A DNA stretch of 64,000 nt from Mesorhizobium sp. L-8-3 (lineage in GTDB: Bacteria; Pseudomonadota; Alphaproteobacteria; Rhizobiales; Rhizobiaceae). Below the pieces are notes generated by a model. The model was not told the origin of the DNA and did no database searches. It worked only from the letters and a program-made list of their open reading frames with translations. Each line of letters begins with the position of its first letter. Position 1 is the stretch's first letter. Of the stretch, positions 1-7,559 are shown one piece after another. A program made the position numbers and the translations under genes. The stretch spans positions 1,982,501 through 2,046,500 of the forward strand of contig NZ_AP023262.1 of the NCBI RefSeq assembly GCF_016756615.1. The letters are read 5' to 3'.

Positions 1-279
1 GCGGCACAGCCGGCCCCAGCCCGCGCGGTCCCGGGGATAGGCGAGGATGTCGGGCGTGCCGTCGGAAAACACCAGGCGGCAGCCGGGATGATAGGGAAAA
101 CCGTCCACCTTGGCCTGCTGCCAGGCGCGCACCACGCCCGCCACGGTGTTGCGGTCGGCGAGCCCGATCGCCGAAAAGCCGAGACGCTGCGCCGAGACGA
201 GCAACTCCTCCGGCCGCGACGCGCCACGCAGGAAGGAGAAATTCGATTGCACGGCGAATTCGGCATAGGGCGCGTTCAT
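1..279 (-). CDS. dnaE2: Error-prone DNA polymerase DnaE2, N-terminal fragment
   Basis: This is the first 93 codons of a gene that runs off the left edge of the window. The translation (MNAPYAEFAVQSNFSFLRGA, then a segment containing GFSAIGLADRNTVAG) is the start of a PHP domain as found in DnaE-type polymerase alpha subunits. Its place directly after imuA and imuB marks it as DnaE2 (ImuC), the catalytic subunit of the SOS-induced translesion mutasome. Its ATG overlaps the imuB stop codon as ATGA, which implies translational coupling. Regulation is expected from the LexA box upstream of imuA. The catalytic Pol III domain lies outside the window and cannot be checked. Confidence 0.93.
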   Translation of the reverse strand, partial: MNAPYAEFAVQSNFSFLRGASRPEELLVSAQRLGFSAIGLADRNTVAGVVRAWQQAKVDGFPYHPGCRLVFSDGTPDILAYPRDRAGWGRLCR

Positions 280-1856
280 GCGAAGATTCCGTGCATGTAC
301 CAGCGCGGCGTAGCCTCCGTGGCGCCGTAGAAGCCTTGCCGGAAGAGCCAGTAGCGGCGGCCCTTGGCGTCCTCGATGCGGAAATAGTCGCGCGTGGCCG
401 CATCCTCTTTCTCGCGCCACCATTCCGGGGCGATGCGCTCGGGCCCCTCGGCGCGGGCGACGTCGTGCAGGGCGCGCCGCCAGCGGAACCGCGCGGGCGG
501 TCCTTCGGGAATCTCGGCCATCATCACCTCGACGGGCTCGGGAGGTCGGAACAGCCGGATCGGCCTGTCGGCCGGTCCATGTCCGCGCACTTGCTCCCTG
601 GCGGCGGGACCGCCGGCTGCCTCGGCGAAGGGAACGGCGATCGCGGCGCGTTCGGGAATGCGGCTTTCGACCATCAGCGGCCGCAGCACCGCCGTCTGGC
701 CGAGCCGGGCGCGCACCCGGTCGGCGAAGACGGCGAGTTCCTCGCCCTCGTCTGTCTCCACGCCGCCGAGATCGGCCTGCCCGATCTCCAGACGCGCGGC
801 CTGAAGCACGGAGAGGCGGACGAGGTCGAAACCGAAGCCGGCGTCGATCACTCCTTCTGCCGCCGTCAGCCTTTCGTGGAACAGGCGCCGGACCAGACGC
901 GGCTCGCGCAGCGGCCGCGACGTACCGACCGCGATGCGTGAGACGGCGCCGTCCACCCTGAACAGCGCCAGTTCGAGCGCCCGGGCGCCTTCGCCGCGCC
1001 GTTCGAGGCCCTTCTTCAGCGTCGTGGCGAGGATGAAGGCCAGCTCCTCGATATGATCGGTGAGCATGATCGGCTCGGCCAGATGCCGTTCGGCCGAAAG
1101 GTCGGCGACCGGCAGGCGCGGTGAGATCGCCTCGTCGATCCGGCCGAGCGCCTGGTCGAGCCGGATCAGCAACCCCTTGCCGAAGCGCCGCGCGAGCGGC
1201 GCGCGCGGCGCCGCCATGATGACGCCGGCCGTTCGCAACCCGACGCTTTCGAGGCCGCTGCGGGTTTCTGGGGCGATCCGCAAGGCGGCGAGCGGCAAGG
1301 GCGCCAGCGCCGCCGCCTCGTCGCCCGGCGCGATAGGGGACAAGGAGAAACGCGCTCCGGCCCAGGCCGCTCCCGGCGTGGATGCAAGGCCGGCCCGTGC
1401 GGAAAAACCCTGGTGGAAAAGCCGCAGCAGGAGGTCGTCCAGCATCGCCCTTTCGCCGCCGAAGAGATGGGCGCAGCCCGTGATGTCGAGGAACAGCCCG
1501 TCCCCTCCCTCGAGCGCCACCAGCGGCGTGTAGCGATCGCACCAGTCGGCCAGGCTTTCGAGCAGCCGCCGGTCGGCCTCCGGATCGGCCTCCACGACGT
1601 CGAGGGAAGGATGCATGGCGCGGGCGTCGGCGATGCCCATGCCGCGCTTCAGGCGCAACGCCTCAGCCTGCTCGTCGAGGGCGGCGATGCACTGGGTGTT
1701 GTTCTCGCGATGGCTGAAGACGAGCGGCGGCCTGGCGCTCGCCGGACCGGAACGCCAGGACCGACCCAGCCGCTGGCGCAGGATCCGCTCCGCGCTGAGA
1801 TAGGGGAACCATAGAGTCAGGATTCTCTGACCCTCTTTCCTGAAATGAGAGGTCAT
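276..1856 (-). CDS. imuB: ImuB, Y-family polymerase-like mutasome subunit
   Basis: The 526-residue product belongs to the DinB/ImuB group of Y-family polymerase-like proteins, which are usually catalytically dead and link DnaE2 to the beta clamp and ImuA. The N-terminus carries the family motif LTLWFPYLSAERI. The region where active Y-family enzymes have their second acidic motif reads GGDGLFLDITGCAHLFGGE, without the usual DE pair, which fits a non-catalytic role. I chose the ATG at 1856 because it begins 11 codons before the family motif; an upstream ATG at 1895 in frame would add unrelated residues. The gene lies in an imuA-imuB-dnaE2 operon, overlaps imuA at its 5' end and overlaps dnaE2 by 4 bp. 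Confidence 0.92.
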   Translation of the reverse strand: MTSHFRKEGQRILTLWFPYLSAERILRQRLGRSWRSGPASARPPLVFSHRENNTQCIAALDEQAEALRLKRGMGIADARAMHPSLDVVEADPEADRRLLESLADWCDRYTPLVALEGGDGLFLDITGCAHLFGGERAMLDDLLLRLFHQGFSARAGLASTPGAAWAGARFSLSPIAPGDEAAALAPLPLAALRIAPETRSGLESVGLRTAGVIMAAPRAPLARRFGKGLLIRLDQALGRIDEAISPRLPVADLSAERHLAEPIMLTDHIEELAFILATTLKKGLERRGEGARALELALFRVDGAVSRIAVGTSRPLREPRLVRRLFHERLTAAEGVIDAGFGFDLVRLSVLQAARLEIGQADLGGVETDEGEELAVFADRVRARLGQTAVLRPLMVESRIPERAAIAVPFAEAAGGPAAREQVRGHGPADRPIRLFRPPEPVEVMMAEIPEGPPARFRWRRALHDVARAEGPERIAPEWWREKEDAATRDYFRIEDAKGRRYWLFRQGFYGATEATPRWYMHGIFA

Positions 1857-2670
1857 GGGGGTTCCATTCCACGATGAACTGCCCGGCAAGGGCAAAACGG
1901 CTCTTGTCGATGCCGACGGAAAAGGCCGGATGGCCGACGGAGCCGGCGAGCGGGCCGGCCACCGTCGCGCGCGGCGTGGCGGGGGCAGCCGATACGACGA
2001 GGCGAAGCGGCGCGGCCGTCGGTTCCGGCGCGGCCGATTGGCGCAGCAGGAAGACGGGATGCCCGGCGATCTGCGCTCGCCGATGCAGCCGGCGCGTCGC
2101 GGTGAGGTCGAGCCTGTGCGGATTGCCGCGTATTTCCAGGAAGACGGCGCAGAGGCCGCTCAGCCGGGCGGCTTCCTCCGCGACCCACAAGGCGTCGGCG
2201 GGTTTCTGCACATCAGAGACGAGCAGGTCGCCCGGCGCCAGCCCACAGAAAGCAAGAAGCCCGGGCGCATAGGGAAAACCCCCCTCGCGGAAGGCTTCAC
2301 CCGTGCCGATCCACAATATGGGGGCGCCGGCATGACATTTGCGGGCAAGCCCGGCCAGCGCCATCGCAAAGCCGGCGGCGGCGCCAGCGTCGCGGGCATC
2401 GGGGCCGTGGATTTCGGTCAGCGCGGCTTCCGGCAGCCCGCCGCCGAGTGCGGCGTCGAGGCGTGCCACTCCCGTCCTCAGCCCCGCCGAAAGCCGGGAT
2501 TTGGCTGCCAGGCCGGCCTGGCGCAGGATCACGCCGTCGGCCGCGGCCGGCACAGCCGCGACATCCGGGGCGGGCGGGGCATCGAACCGCTCGGCGAGAG
2601 TGCCTTCGATCCTGGCGATTTTCCGGCGCAAGGACAAAATAGTTTCCCGCGCCACGGCGGAGGTCGCCAT
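1663..2670 (-). CDS. imuA: ImuA, RecA-like mutasome accessory protein
   Basis: The 335-residue product is the first gene of the SOS mutasome operon. Residues about 60-110 contain a RecA/SulA-like segment (LRTGVARLDAALGGGLP, then LTEIHG) without a canonical Walker A loop, as is usual in ImuA. The family homology fades near FIVEWNPHDLSFQ, where these proteins normally end. Here the frame stays open for about 70 more codons and overlaps imuB by 194 bp. Those extra residues are Arg/Gln-rich and read like out-of-frame imuB sequence, so the native stop may have been lost. The ATG lies 18 bp from a consensus LexA box. Confidence 0.88.
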   Translation of the reverse strand: MATSAVARETILSLRRKIARIEGTLAERFDAPPAPDVAAVPAAADGVILRQAGLAAKSRLSAGLRTGVARLDAALGGGLPEAALTEIHGPDARDAGAAAGFAMALAGLARKCHAGAPILWIGTGEAFREGGFPYAPGLLAFCGLAPGDLLVSDVQKPADALWVAEEAARLSGLCAVFLEIRGNPHRLDLTATRRLHRRAQIAGHPVFLLRQSAAPEPTAAPLRLVVSAAPATPRATVAGPLAGSVGHPAFSVGIDKSRFALAGQFIVEWNPHDLSFQERGSENPDSMVPLSQRGADPAPAAGSVLAFRSGERQAAARLQPSREQHPVHRRPRRAG

Positions 2671-2688
2671 GTCGGTTGCTTCCGGTCT

Positions 2689-2703
2689 GTTCCTGTTATG
2701 TTC
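2689..2703 (-). promoter_or_regulatory. LexA (SOS) box of the imuA-imuB-dnaE2 operon
   Basis: The plus strand reads GTTC-CTGTTAT-GTTC, an exact match to the alphaproteobacterial LexA consensus GTTC-N7-GTTC. It lies 18 bp upstream of the imuA start codon, where a repressor would cover the promoter. The same intergenic space also precedes the divergent metallopeptidase gene, but that start is about 160 bp away. Confidence 0.9.
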
Positions 2704-2861
2704 TTATGGATTCCAGAGCCGGCCTCAAGAGTCAAGCGTGCCGATTGAGAATTTATTCCTTAAGCGTGGCGCCCTGTGCTGTCGTCTTCATGAATAAGGC
2801 GAACCACATCCAGTTTGAGAAATGCCGGCCGAAAGGCTATATCCCGCCAAAAGGACAAAGA

Positions 2862-3305
2862 ATGGCCCGCATCTATCAGACCCGAGCCTGGCACGACCAG
2901 CTGTCGCCGTCGATCGAGGAAATGGAACTTCTGGCGTTGGAAGCCTATGCCCATCTACCGGAGGAGTTCCGCACCCTCACCGGCGAGATCATCATCCAGC
3001 TTTCCGAGTTCCCGACCGACGAGATCATGGACGACCTATCGCTGGAGACGCCTTTCGACCTGCTCGGCCTGTTCGAGGGCCGCGGCATCGCCGAACGCTG
3101 GACCCCGCAGACCGGCGAGGGACCCAACCGCATCACGCTCTACCGCCGCGCCATTCTCGACTATTGGGCCGAGAACGAGGAGACGCTGGGCGCCATCGTC
3201 ACCCATGTGCTGATCCATGAGATCGGACATCATTTCGGCCTTTCCGACGACGACATGGAACGGATCGAGGAAGCCGCCGACGAGGTCGCCATCCCGCCGA
3301 CCTGA
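2862..3305 (+). CDS. Minimal zincin metallopeptidase-family protein (DUF1025 type)
   Basis: The 147-residue cytoplasmic protein ends in a zinc-binding helix, HEIGHHFGLSDDD, with HExxH at residues 119-123 and an Asp/Glu cluster behind it. This is the hallmark of the small minimal zincins found next to housekeeping genes in alphaproteobacteria. No signal peptide or membrane segment is visible. I chose the ATG at 2862 (product begins MARIYQTRAW) because upstream in-frame sequence is unlike the family and the length then matches it. The substrate is not known. It is divergent from the imuA operon. Confidence 0.85.
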   Translation: MARIYQTRAWHDQLSPSIEEMELLALEAYAHLPEEFRTLTGEIIIQLSEFPTDEIMDDLSLETPFDLLGLFEGRGIAERWTPQTGEGPNRITLYRRAILDYWAENEETLGAIVTHVLIHEIGHHFGLSDDDMERIEEAADEVAIPPT

Positions 3306-3579
3306 GTTGGCGGGCACCGGAACGCCTGGCGACAGGAACGGTCGCCACCGGCCGGTTGCATTCCGCTCGGCCGGAGGGACGATGATCCCCGCGGTCCCTA
3401 CGACTGGATGGTTCTGCTTCTGCCACGGCTCGATCCACGATTGTGCCGAGGGGGGCAGGGCCCGCAGCCGCAATCTCGAAGTTCCGCCGCATGCGCTCCC
3501 GGATCGCGGTCGGACCCGGATGATGACGTCTCCTCGCGAGAACGTTGCGACCTCTCCGACGACGCGCGGCCCTGGAGGC
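3306..3579. other. Intergenic stretch, no gene recognised
   Basis: No convincing reading frame was found. The stretch holds one copy of a short degenerate repeat (about 3498-3540) that recurs at 4532-4574. Gene density and base composition change here, at the start of an accessory-looking region. Confidence 0.4.
3498..3540 (+). repeat. Diverged dispersed repeat, copy 1
   Basis: The segment follows the pattern CCCGGA-CGCGGYCGGA-CCGGATGA-YGTCTCCTC and aligns over about 43 bp, with scattered mismatches, to 4532-4574. The two copies lie in the same orientation on either side of the fulvocin-like gene. I infer a decayed rhizobial intergenic repeat. Confidence 0.45.
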
Positions 3580-4116
3580 TCACGGACCGAACTGCCCCGT
3601 GCATAGACCGTCGCAGATCTGCAGCCAGAAAAAGCCGCAGCCCCTGACCGGGGTGCAGCCGCCGGCGCGGCATTGAATCAGCGCGCCACAGGGATTGCCT
3701 CGCAGCAATCCCGAATCGGCGGAACGACATTCGCAGGCTGGCAAGGCTCCGCCGGCCTGCATGATGACCGGGCTCTTGCAAGCACCATCGCCAAGGTACT
3801 GAGTGTACTTTTGCAATAGCGTGAAATCGGGAAAGAGCTTTTCCAGCCTCGGCGCCAACTTGTCGATATATGCCACCGCTGCCTTGTTCTTCTTGGGGTC
3901 CGAGTAGCTTTCGGGACGCAACCGCTCGGCGAGATCCGACAGCGTCGCCTTCTGCCCTTTGTCGTACACCGCCTCGATCCCCTCGCGCAGCCGGTCCTGC
4001 CAGAGTGCAGCCTGGTAGGCAGCCGGGAGGCCGTCGAAGATGAGTTTCTGTTCGCCAAGGCTGAGTGCGGCGAGCCCATTTCGGAAGGTGGTCAGGTAGT
4101 CCGATATGTCTGGCAT
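3580..4116 (-). CDS. Bacteriocin fulvocin C-related Cys-rich protein
   Basis: The 178-residue product has a helical N-terminal two-thirds with FRNGLAALSLGEQKLIFDGL and PAAYQAALWQDRL, which resembles the phrase preceding the Cys domain in proteins annotated as fulvocin C-related. Eight cysteines (128, 130, 143, 149, 154, 160, 168, 172) crowd the last 51 residues in the pattern CEC, GGCTPVRGCGFFWLQICDGLC. That C-terminus matches my recollection of the family closely. There is no signal peptide, transporter or recognisable immunity gene beside it, so bacteriocin activity is not implied. A GAGG Shine-Dalgarno lies about 9 bases before the ATG. The upstream 200 bp is strikingly AT-rich for this genome, suggesting acquisition by transfer. 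Confidence 0.6.
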   Translation of the reverse strand: MPDISDYLTTFRNGLAALSLGEQKLIFDGLPAAYQAALWQDRLREGIEAVYDKGQKATLSDLAERLRPESYSDPKKNKAAVAYIDKLAPRLEKLFPDFTLLQKYTQYLGDGACKSPVIMQAGGALPACECRSADSGLLRGNPCGALIQCRAGGCTPVRGCGFFWLQICDGLCTGQFGP

Positions 4117-4580
4117 AGCGAGACCTCACCGTTACGGTTGTTTGATTGTACTATGTATAGATTGGTATCTCAACCCGAATCTAAGGCATTCCTTCCGAAA
4201 ACGTGCAGCGCTTTCTCAAAAAAAGACATTAGCTCGATCAAGAACGTACAGCATTTCGCGTAAAGCCTTACTCTAAGTTCGATATCATTAAGAAAATTTT
4301 CTGAATTTCGGCGAAAGCTCTGAATTTCAATTCAAAATTGAACATGGCGCACTTACTCACCGCAAGAGCAGAAAACAGAACCTTTCCAGGCTTGAAATCG
4401 GCGCCCTTCCGGCTCGAAATGCCGGACTTTGCCTTGGGCTGATTTCATACCGTTGGGCGTGACCCTCGCCCGTTGGCGCGAAAGCCAAGCGGCCCGGAGG
4501 GGCCGTGCCGGCGATTGGTATGGATTCCCGGACCGCGGCCGGATCCGGATGACGATATCTCCTCTCGATAAACGGCGAAC
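4117..4580. other. AT-rich intergenic stretch
   Basis: About 4140-4345 is much richer in A and T than the rest of the window and probably carries the promoter of the fulvocin-like gene. No ORF with family features was seen. The second half contains repeat copy 2 (4532-4574). Confidence 0.45.
4532..4574 (+). repeat. Diverged dispersed repeat, copy 2
   Basis: Second copy of the approximately 43-bp element described at 3498-3540, in the same orientation. It ends just before the CueR-type promoter. Confidence 0.45.
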
Positions 4581-4611
4581 TTGACCCTCCAGTTGCTGGA
4601 AGCGGTAAGCT
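4581..4611 (+). promoter_or_regulatory. CueR/HmrR-type promoter of the 65-codon gene
   Basis: The promoter has a -35 TTGACC (4581-4586), a 19-bp spacer and a -10 TAAGCT (4606-4611). The spacer holds the dyad CTCCAG-TTG-CTGGAAG. Over 20 bases (TTGACCCTCCAGTTGCTGGA) it is identical to the copZ promoter at 11879-11909. The overlong 19-bp spacer is the known hallmark of promoters twisted open by MerR-family activators. I infer control by the CueR encoded at 11066-11464. Confidence 0.85.
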
Positions 4612-4636
4612 CTTCCAAAACTCGGAGGAGCCGGGG

Positions 4637-4834
4637 ATGGCAGAACGCGGCGACAGGCTGGAGCGCGAGATCGTCAGACTCTTCAAGGTTGCGTGCCGGG
4701 CAAACAGGCCGGATGTCGCCGAGCATTTGTTGCGCGCCCTGGAGACCTTGGAACGGGAACCGGGCATTCGGGATCATGCGCGCTGCCATTGCGCGTTGAT
4801 GGAAGCCTATGGGGAACTCATCCGGTCGCATTGA
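4637..4834 (+). CDS. Small Cys/His protein under a CueR-type promoter, function unknown
   Basis: The 65-residue product is not a family I can name. It is predicted helical (LEREIVRLFKVACRA, then VAEHLLRALETLE) and ends in a Cys/His cluster, HARCHCALMEAY. Cys20, Cys50, Cys52, His30, His47, His51 and His65 are potential soft-metal ligands. No signal peptide or membrane segment is present, so it is cytoplasmic. A GGAGG Shine-Dalgarno lies at 4624-4628. The -10 of a MerR-type copper promoter lies about 25 bp before the start, so a role in copper handling (buffering, chaperoning or signalling) is a reasonable inference. It converges with a broken GDCCVxC-type gene, which it overlaps slightly. Confidence 0.75.
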   Translation: MAERGDRLEREIVRLFKVACRANRPDVAEHLLRALETLEREPGIRDHARCHCALMEAYGELIRSH

Positions 4835-5109
4835 TGCTGCCGAGGCGCGACCGGTCGGTTCCGCCCGGCTTGGGCTATCGCCAGGGACGGCATGATGGAC
4901 AGGCGGGATGGCGCTAGCCTGTCCTGACCCTCGCCATTGTCGTGTTCGCGATTGCGGCGCTCGACAAATATCTGCGCAGCAGCGCAGCGGTGCAGCAGCG
5001 CTCCGCAGCCTTTGCAGTCGTAGAGGAACCGGCAGGCGTTGATCGGCATCGTCTCGGTCTCCCGATGCCCGCAGCCGGGGCAAGTGATCGTGCTCCGCAG
5101 GACCGTCAT
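4807..5109 (-). pseudogene. Truncated GDCCVxC-type Cys-rich protein
   Basis: The first 39 codons (MTVLRSTITCPGCGHRETET, then MPINACRFLYDCKGCGALL) match the start of the small GDCCVxC-domain proteins found beside mercury transport genes. The two CxxC pairs (10/13 and 32/35) are intact. The reading then runs into unrelated sequence (HRCAAAQIFVERR) and the diagnostic GDCCVxC segment is absent. A strong GGAGGGGG Shine-Dalgarno precedes the ATG at 5109. I read it as a gene cut by a rearrangement near 4990. On the opposite strand at the break, LTLAIVVFAIAALDKYLRS could be a membrane-helix fragment of another gene. Confidence 0.6.
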
Positions 5110-5173
5110 GTGGTCTGTCCCCCTCCCTGAGACGTCGGGGTCGCGAATAGTGCCGGATACGACCGGGACCCGG

Positions 5174-5311
5174 TCACTCATCGGCTGGATCCCTGGACGG
5201 ACGCGACCGATAGCCGGCTTCGGCGGTCGCAGCGGTCAGGGCGGCGATGTCGGCCAGTGCGTCGTCGAAGGACACTGCCGCCGTTCCTTCTTCGAAGGAA
5301 ATCTCGACCCA
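5174..5311 (-). pseudogene. C-terminal remnant of a MerP-like periplasmic metal-binding protein
   Basis: The segment reads VEISFEEGTAAVSF followed by DDALADIAALTAATAEAGY. This corresponds to the second half of an HMA fold as in mercuric periplasmic protein MerP. The N-terminal half with the signal peptide and CxxC metal site is missing, replaced by sequence that runs into the end of the porin gene. It ends only a few bases before the next frame on the same strand. Together with the broken GDCCVxC-type gene this suggests remains of a mer-like operon. Confidence 0.55.
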
Positions 5312-5439
5312 TGATCTGCGACATCGCATTCGCGACGGAAGCGAGCAGGATCGGAAGGGCGAATTCCGTGCGAGCGTAAGCTGGTGCGAGTGGTTCGCCG
5401 GCGCCCGGAAGTTCCGGGCGCCGGCGAGCCGAAGCGTTC

Positions 5440-6555
5440 TCAGAAGTAGCGCTTGAAACGGAGGAAGCCGGACGGGGTGCCGTCGAGGCCGTCGACCTTG
5501 TCGAAATGGATCTCGCTGCTGATTTCGAAATTCAGCACCGGCGACCAGACGAGGTTCAACTCGGCGCCATAGGCGTTGAGGCCCGAACTCACGTCGGAGC
5601 CGACGTCCGAATAGAGGTCGCCGAAATACTGGAAGGCGGCCGAGGCGGCAAATTCCGGCGTGAACTGGTGGAAGTAGGAGCCCAGAACCGACCATTCGGA
5701 GTTGACGCCGAGCGCGCTCGACGAACCGTAGGTGTTGTCGCTGTCGGAGTAGAAGGCGAGCATGCGGAGCGAGGAGCCGGGGCTGTTCGGCACGTTGAGC
5801 TGCAGGCCGAGCCCGGCGCCCCAGCCTGCTTCGTCGGCGAAGGCGCCGGGCCGGCTCTCGTCATAGCCGAACTTGGCCCAGACCGAGCCCCAGCCCTGGT
5901 TGACGCCCACCTTGGCGACGATGTCGGGCATGTAGCCGTCGCCGGCCAGCGCGTCGTCCTCCAGCGAGACCGTACCGAACAGGCCGTAGGCGCCGGTGAA
6001 GTCGTAGCCGATCTGCTGCGCCTGGCTGTAGCCGTAATACATGCCGTAATAAGAATGGGCGCCCCAGTTGGAGGCGCCGCCGTTGCGTGTCGCGGACCAC
6101 GCCGATTCCGTATAGCCGGCGTAGAAACCGCCCAGCTGGACGAAAGCCTGGTCGACACCGACGGGGAAGTCGACACCGCCGGTCGAGACGCCTTCCGCCT
6201 CGAGGCGGATGAAGCTGCGCAGCGTGCCCCAGTCGGTCTCGGACCGGGCGTCGAAGTTCAGTCGCGCCCTGCTGCTCTTGATCCAGCCATCGGCATCGGC
6301 GGCGCCGCCGATGAAGGCCGGCGTGTCGCTGGAATTCTTGTAGCCCTCGGCGCCGATCTGGTACCACATCCAGCCGTTGACCGAGAGGCAGGTCTCGGTG
6401 CCGGGGATGTAGAAGAAGCCCGCGCCGTAGGTTTCGCAGACCCGGACATATTCGACCGGCTCCGGTTCGGCCACGACGACCGCGTCGGCCGCCTGGGCCA
6501 GCGGCACGCCGATCAGTCCGGCAGCCGAGCCGAGCAGAATTGCTGCGTATTTCAT
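5440..6555 (-). CDS. Porin, alphaproteobacterial Omp2b/RopA type
   Basis: The 371-residue outer-membrane beta-barrel protein begins with a signal peptide (MKYAAILLGSAAGLIGVPLA, cleavage after AQA). The mature N-terminus carries the family motif YVRVCETYGAGFFYIPGTET ending in a second Cys, a two-Cys loop conserved in these porins. The protein ends in Phe (LRFKRYF), as required for BAM recognition. Length and alternating hydrophobic strands fit a 16-strand trimeric general porin. It is monocistronic, with mer-like debris downstream. A GGAGACGGG-like Shine-Dalgarno precedes the ATG. Confidence 0.92.
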   Translation of the reverse strand: MKYAAILLGSAAGLIGVPLAQAADAVVVAEPEPVEYVRVCETYGAGFFYIPGTETCLSVNGWMWYQIGAEGYKNSSDTPAFIGGAADADGWIKSSRARLNFDARSETDWGTLRSFIRLEAEGVSTGGVDFPVGVDQAFVQLGGFYAGYTESAWSATRNGGASNWGAHSYYGMYYGYSQAQQIGYDFTGAYGLFGTVSLEDDALAGDGYMPDIVAKVGVNQGWGSVWAKFGYDESRPGAFADEAGWGAGLGLQLNVPNSPGSSLRMLAFYSDSDNTYGSSSALGVNSEWSVLGSYFHQFTPEFAASAAFQYFGDLYSDVGSDVSSGLNAYGAELNLVWSPVLNFEISSEIHFDKVDGLDGTPSGFLRFKRYF

Positions 6556-7559
6556 TGTTCCCGTCTCCTAGGAAAAGCTGGTTCTCTGCTGGCGACGGGA
6601 GCGGTCGCGACCGGCCGCCGACAGCCGGTCGGAATAGGAGCCCCGGCGTTTTCCCGGATTTTGCGAGGGGCTTACATCGCTGTAAGAAGGGCTTGTCTTT
6701 GCCGCTTGCTGCCATTGCTGTGACCGTTCGGCCACAGTCCGGTGAGGCCATCAGGTCTTCCGCCGCCGCAGCATTGGCCCTGGGCCGGATCTCGCTGCGC
6801 CTGGATTTCGGCGCGGAGCGCGATCAATTCTTGCTGACCAACCGCTTTTGCCGTTGACTTTCCCGCCCTATCGCGGATTTTCCGACCTATCTTTTCATTT
6901 TCGAGGAATTGCGCCCGCCCCTGTACCAGCCGCGGCGGGCTTCCGATGCCGGCGGTCGATCAGATCGACCGGAGGACGCGGCTGCTTGGCCCGCGCCTGC
7001 TGATGCCGCTGCCAGGATGCCCGCAGGGGCCGCGCCGGCGATTGAGCCGTCGGTATTGCCGGGGGATTCGCGCCCGATCCTGCAAACGCCCAGTTCTTTG
7101 CAGTGGATTTTTGACGCTTGCTTTCAACGTGATGAATTGCGTCCGCTGGCTCTGGCCGAGCCGCCGAAGGATGCACATATCCGCATAACGAGGCGAGCCG
7201 TCTCGGCAGGGGGTCTTCTCCGAGCCTTCGCGAGATGTCAGCAGCCAGGCGAGGGCGACGCAAGCATTGCCCCGTCACCCCGCCCTCGACGGCATACCGA
7301 AATAACAGGCCCGTCCTGTTATTTCCCAGTTTTTTACAGGATCGCGGTCGAATCCGGGGCAGTGATGCCAGGACAGTTCGAACCGTGCCCGGCGCATCGG
7401 GAGGCGGCCGCCGCCGATCACGATCGCGTGCGGTTGCGCGAATGTAAGGTTCCCGAAAAGCAGCCGGAACGCAGCCGCCTCACGGTGCCAGGGTCGTCAA
7501 TCGAGGCCCTTGAAGGTCATCGCGACCGCAGGGCCCTGCAGGACAGGAAAGGTACCGAG
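6556..7559. other. 1-kb region with no convincing gene
   Basis: Open frames exist on both strands but have no family features and the Arg/Pro-rich composition of chance GC-rich frames. The left part presumably contains the porin promoter. An 11-bp interrupted palindrome lies at 7299-7325. The last 100 bp should contain the promoter of the small secreted proteins. Confidence 0.45.
7299..7325. repeat. Perfect interrupted palindrome, AT-rich arms
   Basis: Arms GAAATAACAGG and CCTGTTATTTC are perfect 11-bp inverted repeats around a 5-base centre (CCCGT). AT-rich arms in a GC-rich region are more like a protein-binding dyad than a terminator. The next gene start in that direction is about 235 bp downstream. 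Confidence 0.6.

Noticed and set aside
4445..5083. Minus-strand 212-codon frame covering the CueR-type promoter
   Set aside because: It runs through the intergenic repeat and antisense to the small copper-regulated gene, without family features.
5506..6723. Plus-strand 405-codon frame opposite the porin
   Set aside because: Antisense shadow; the minus strand carries the signal peptide, two-Cys loop and terminal Phe of a porin.
6909..7559. In-frame 217-codon extension upstream of the small secreted protein at 7560
   Set aside because: It would bury a perfect signal peptide in the middle of the protein and has Arg/Pro/Ala-rich chance composition.
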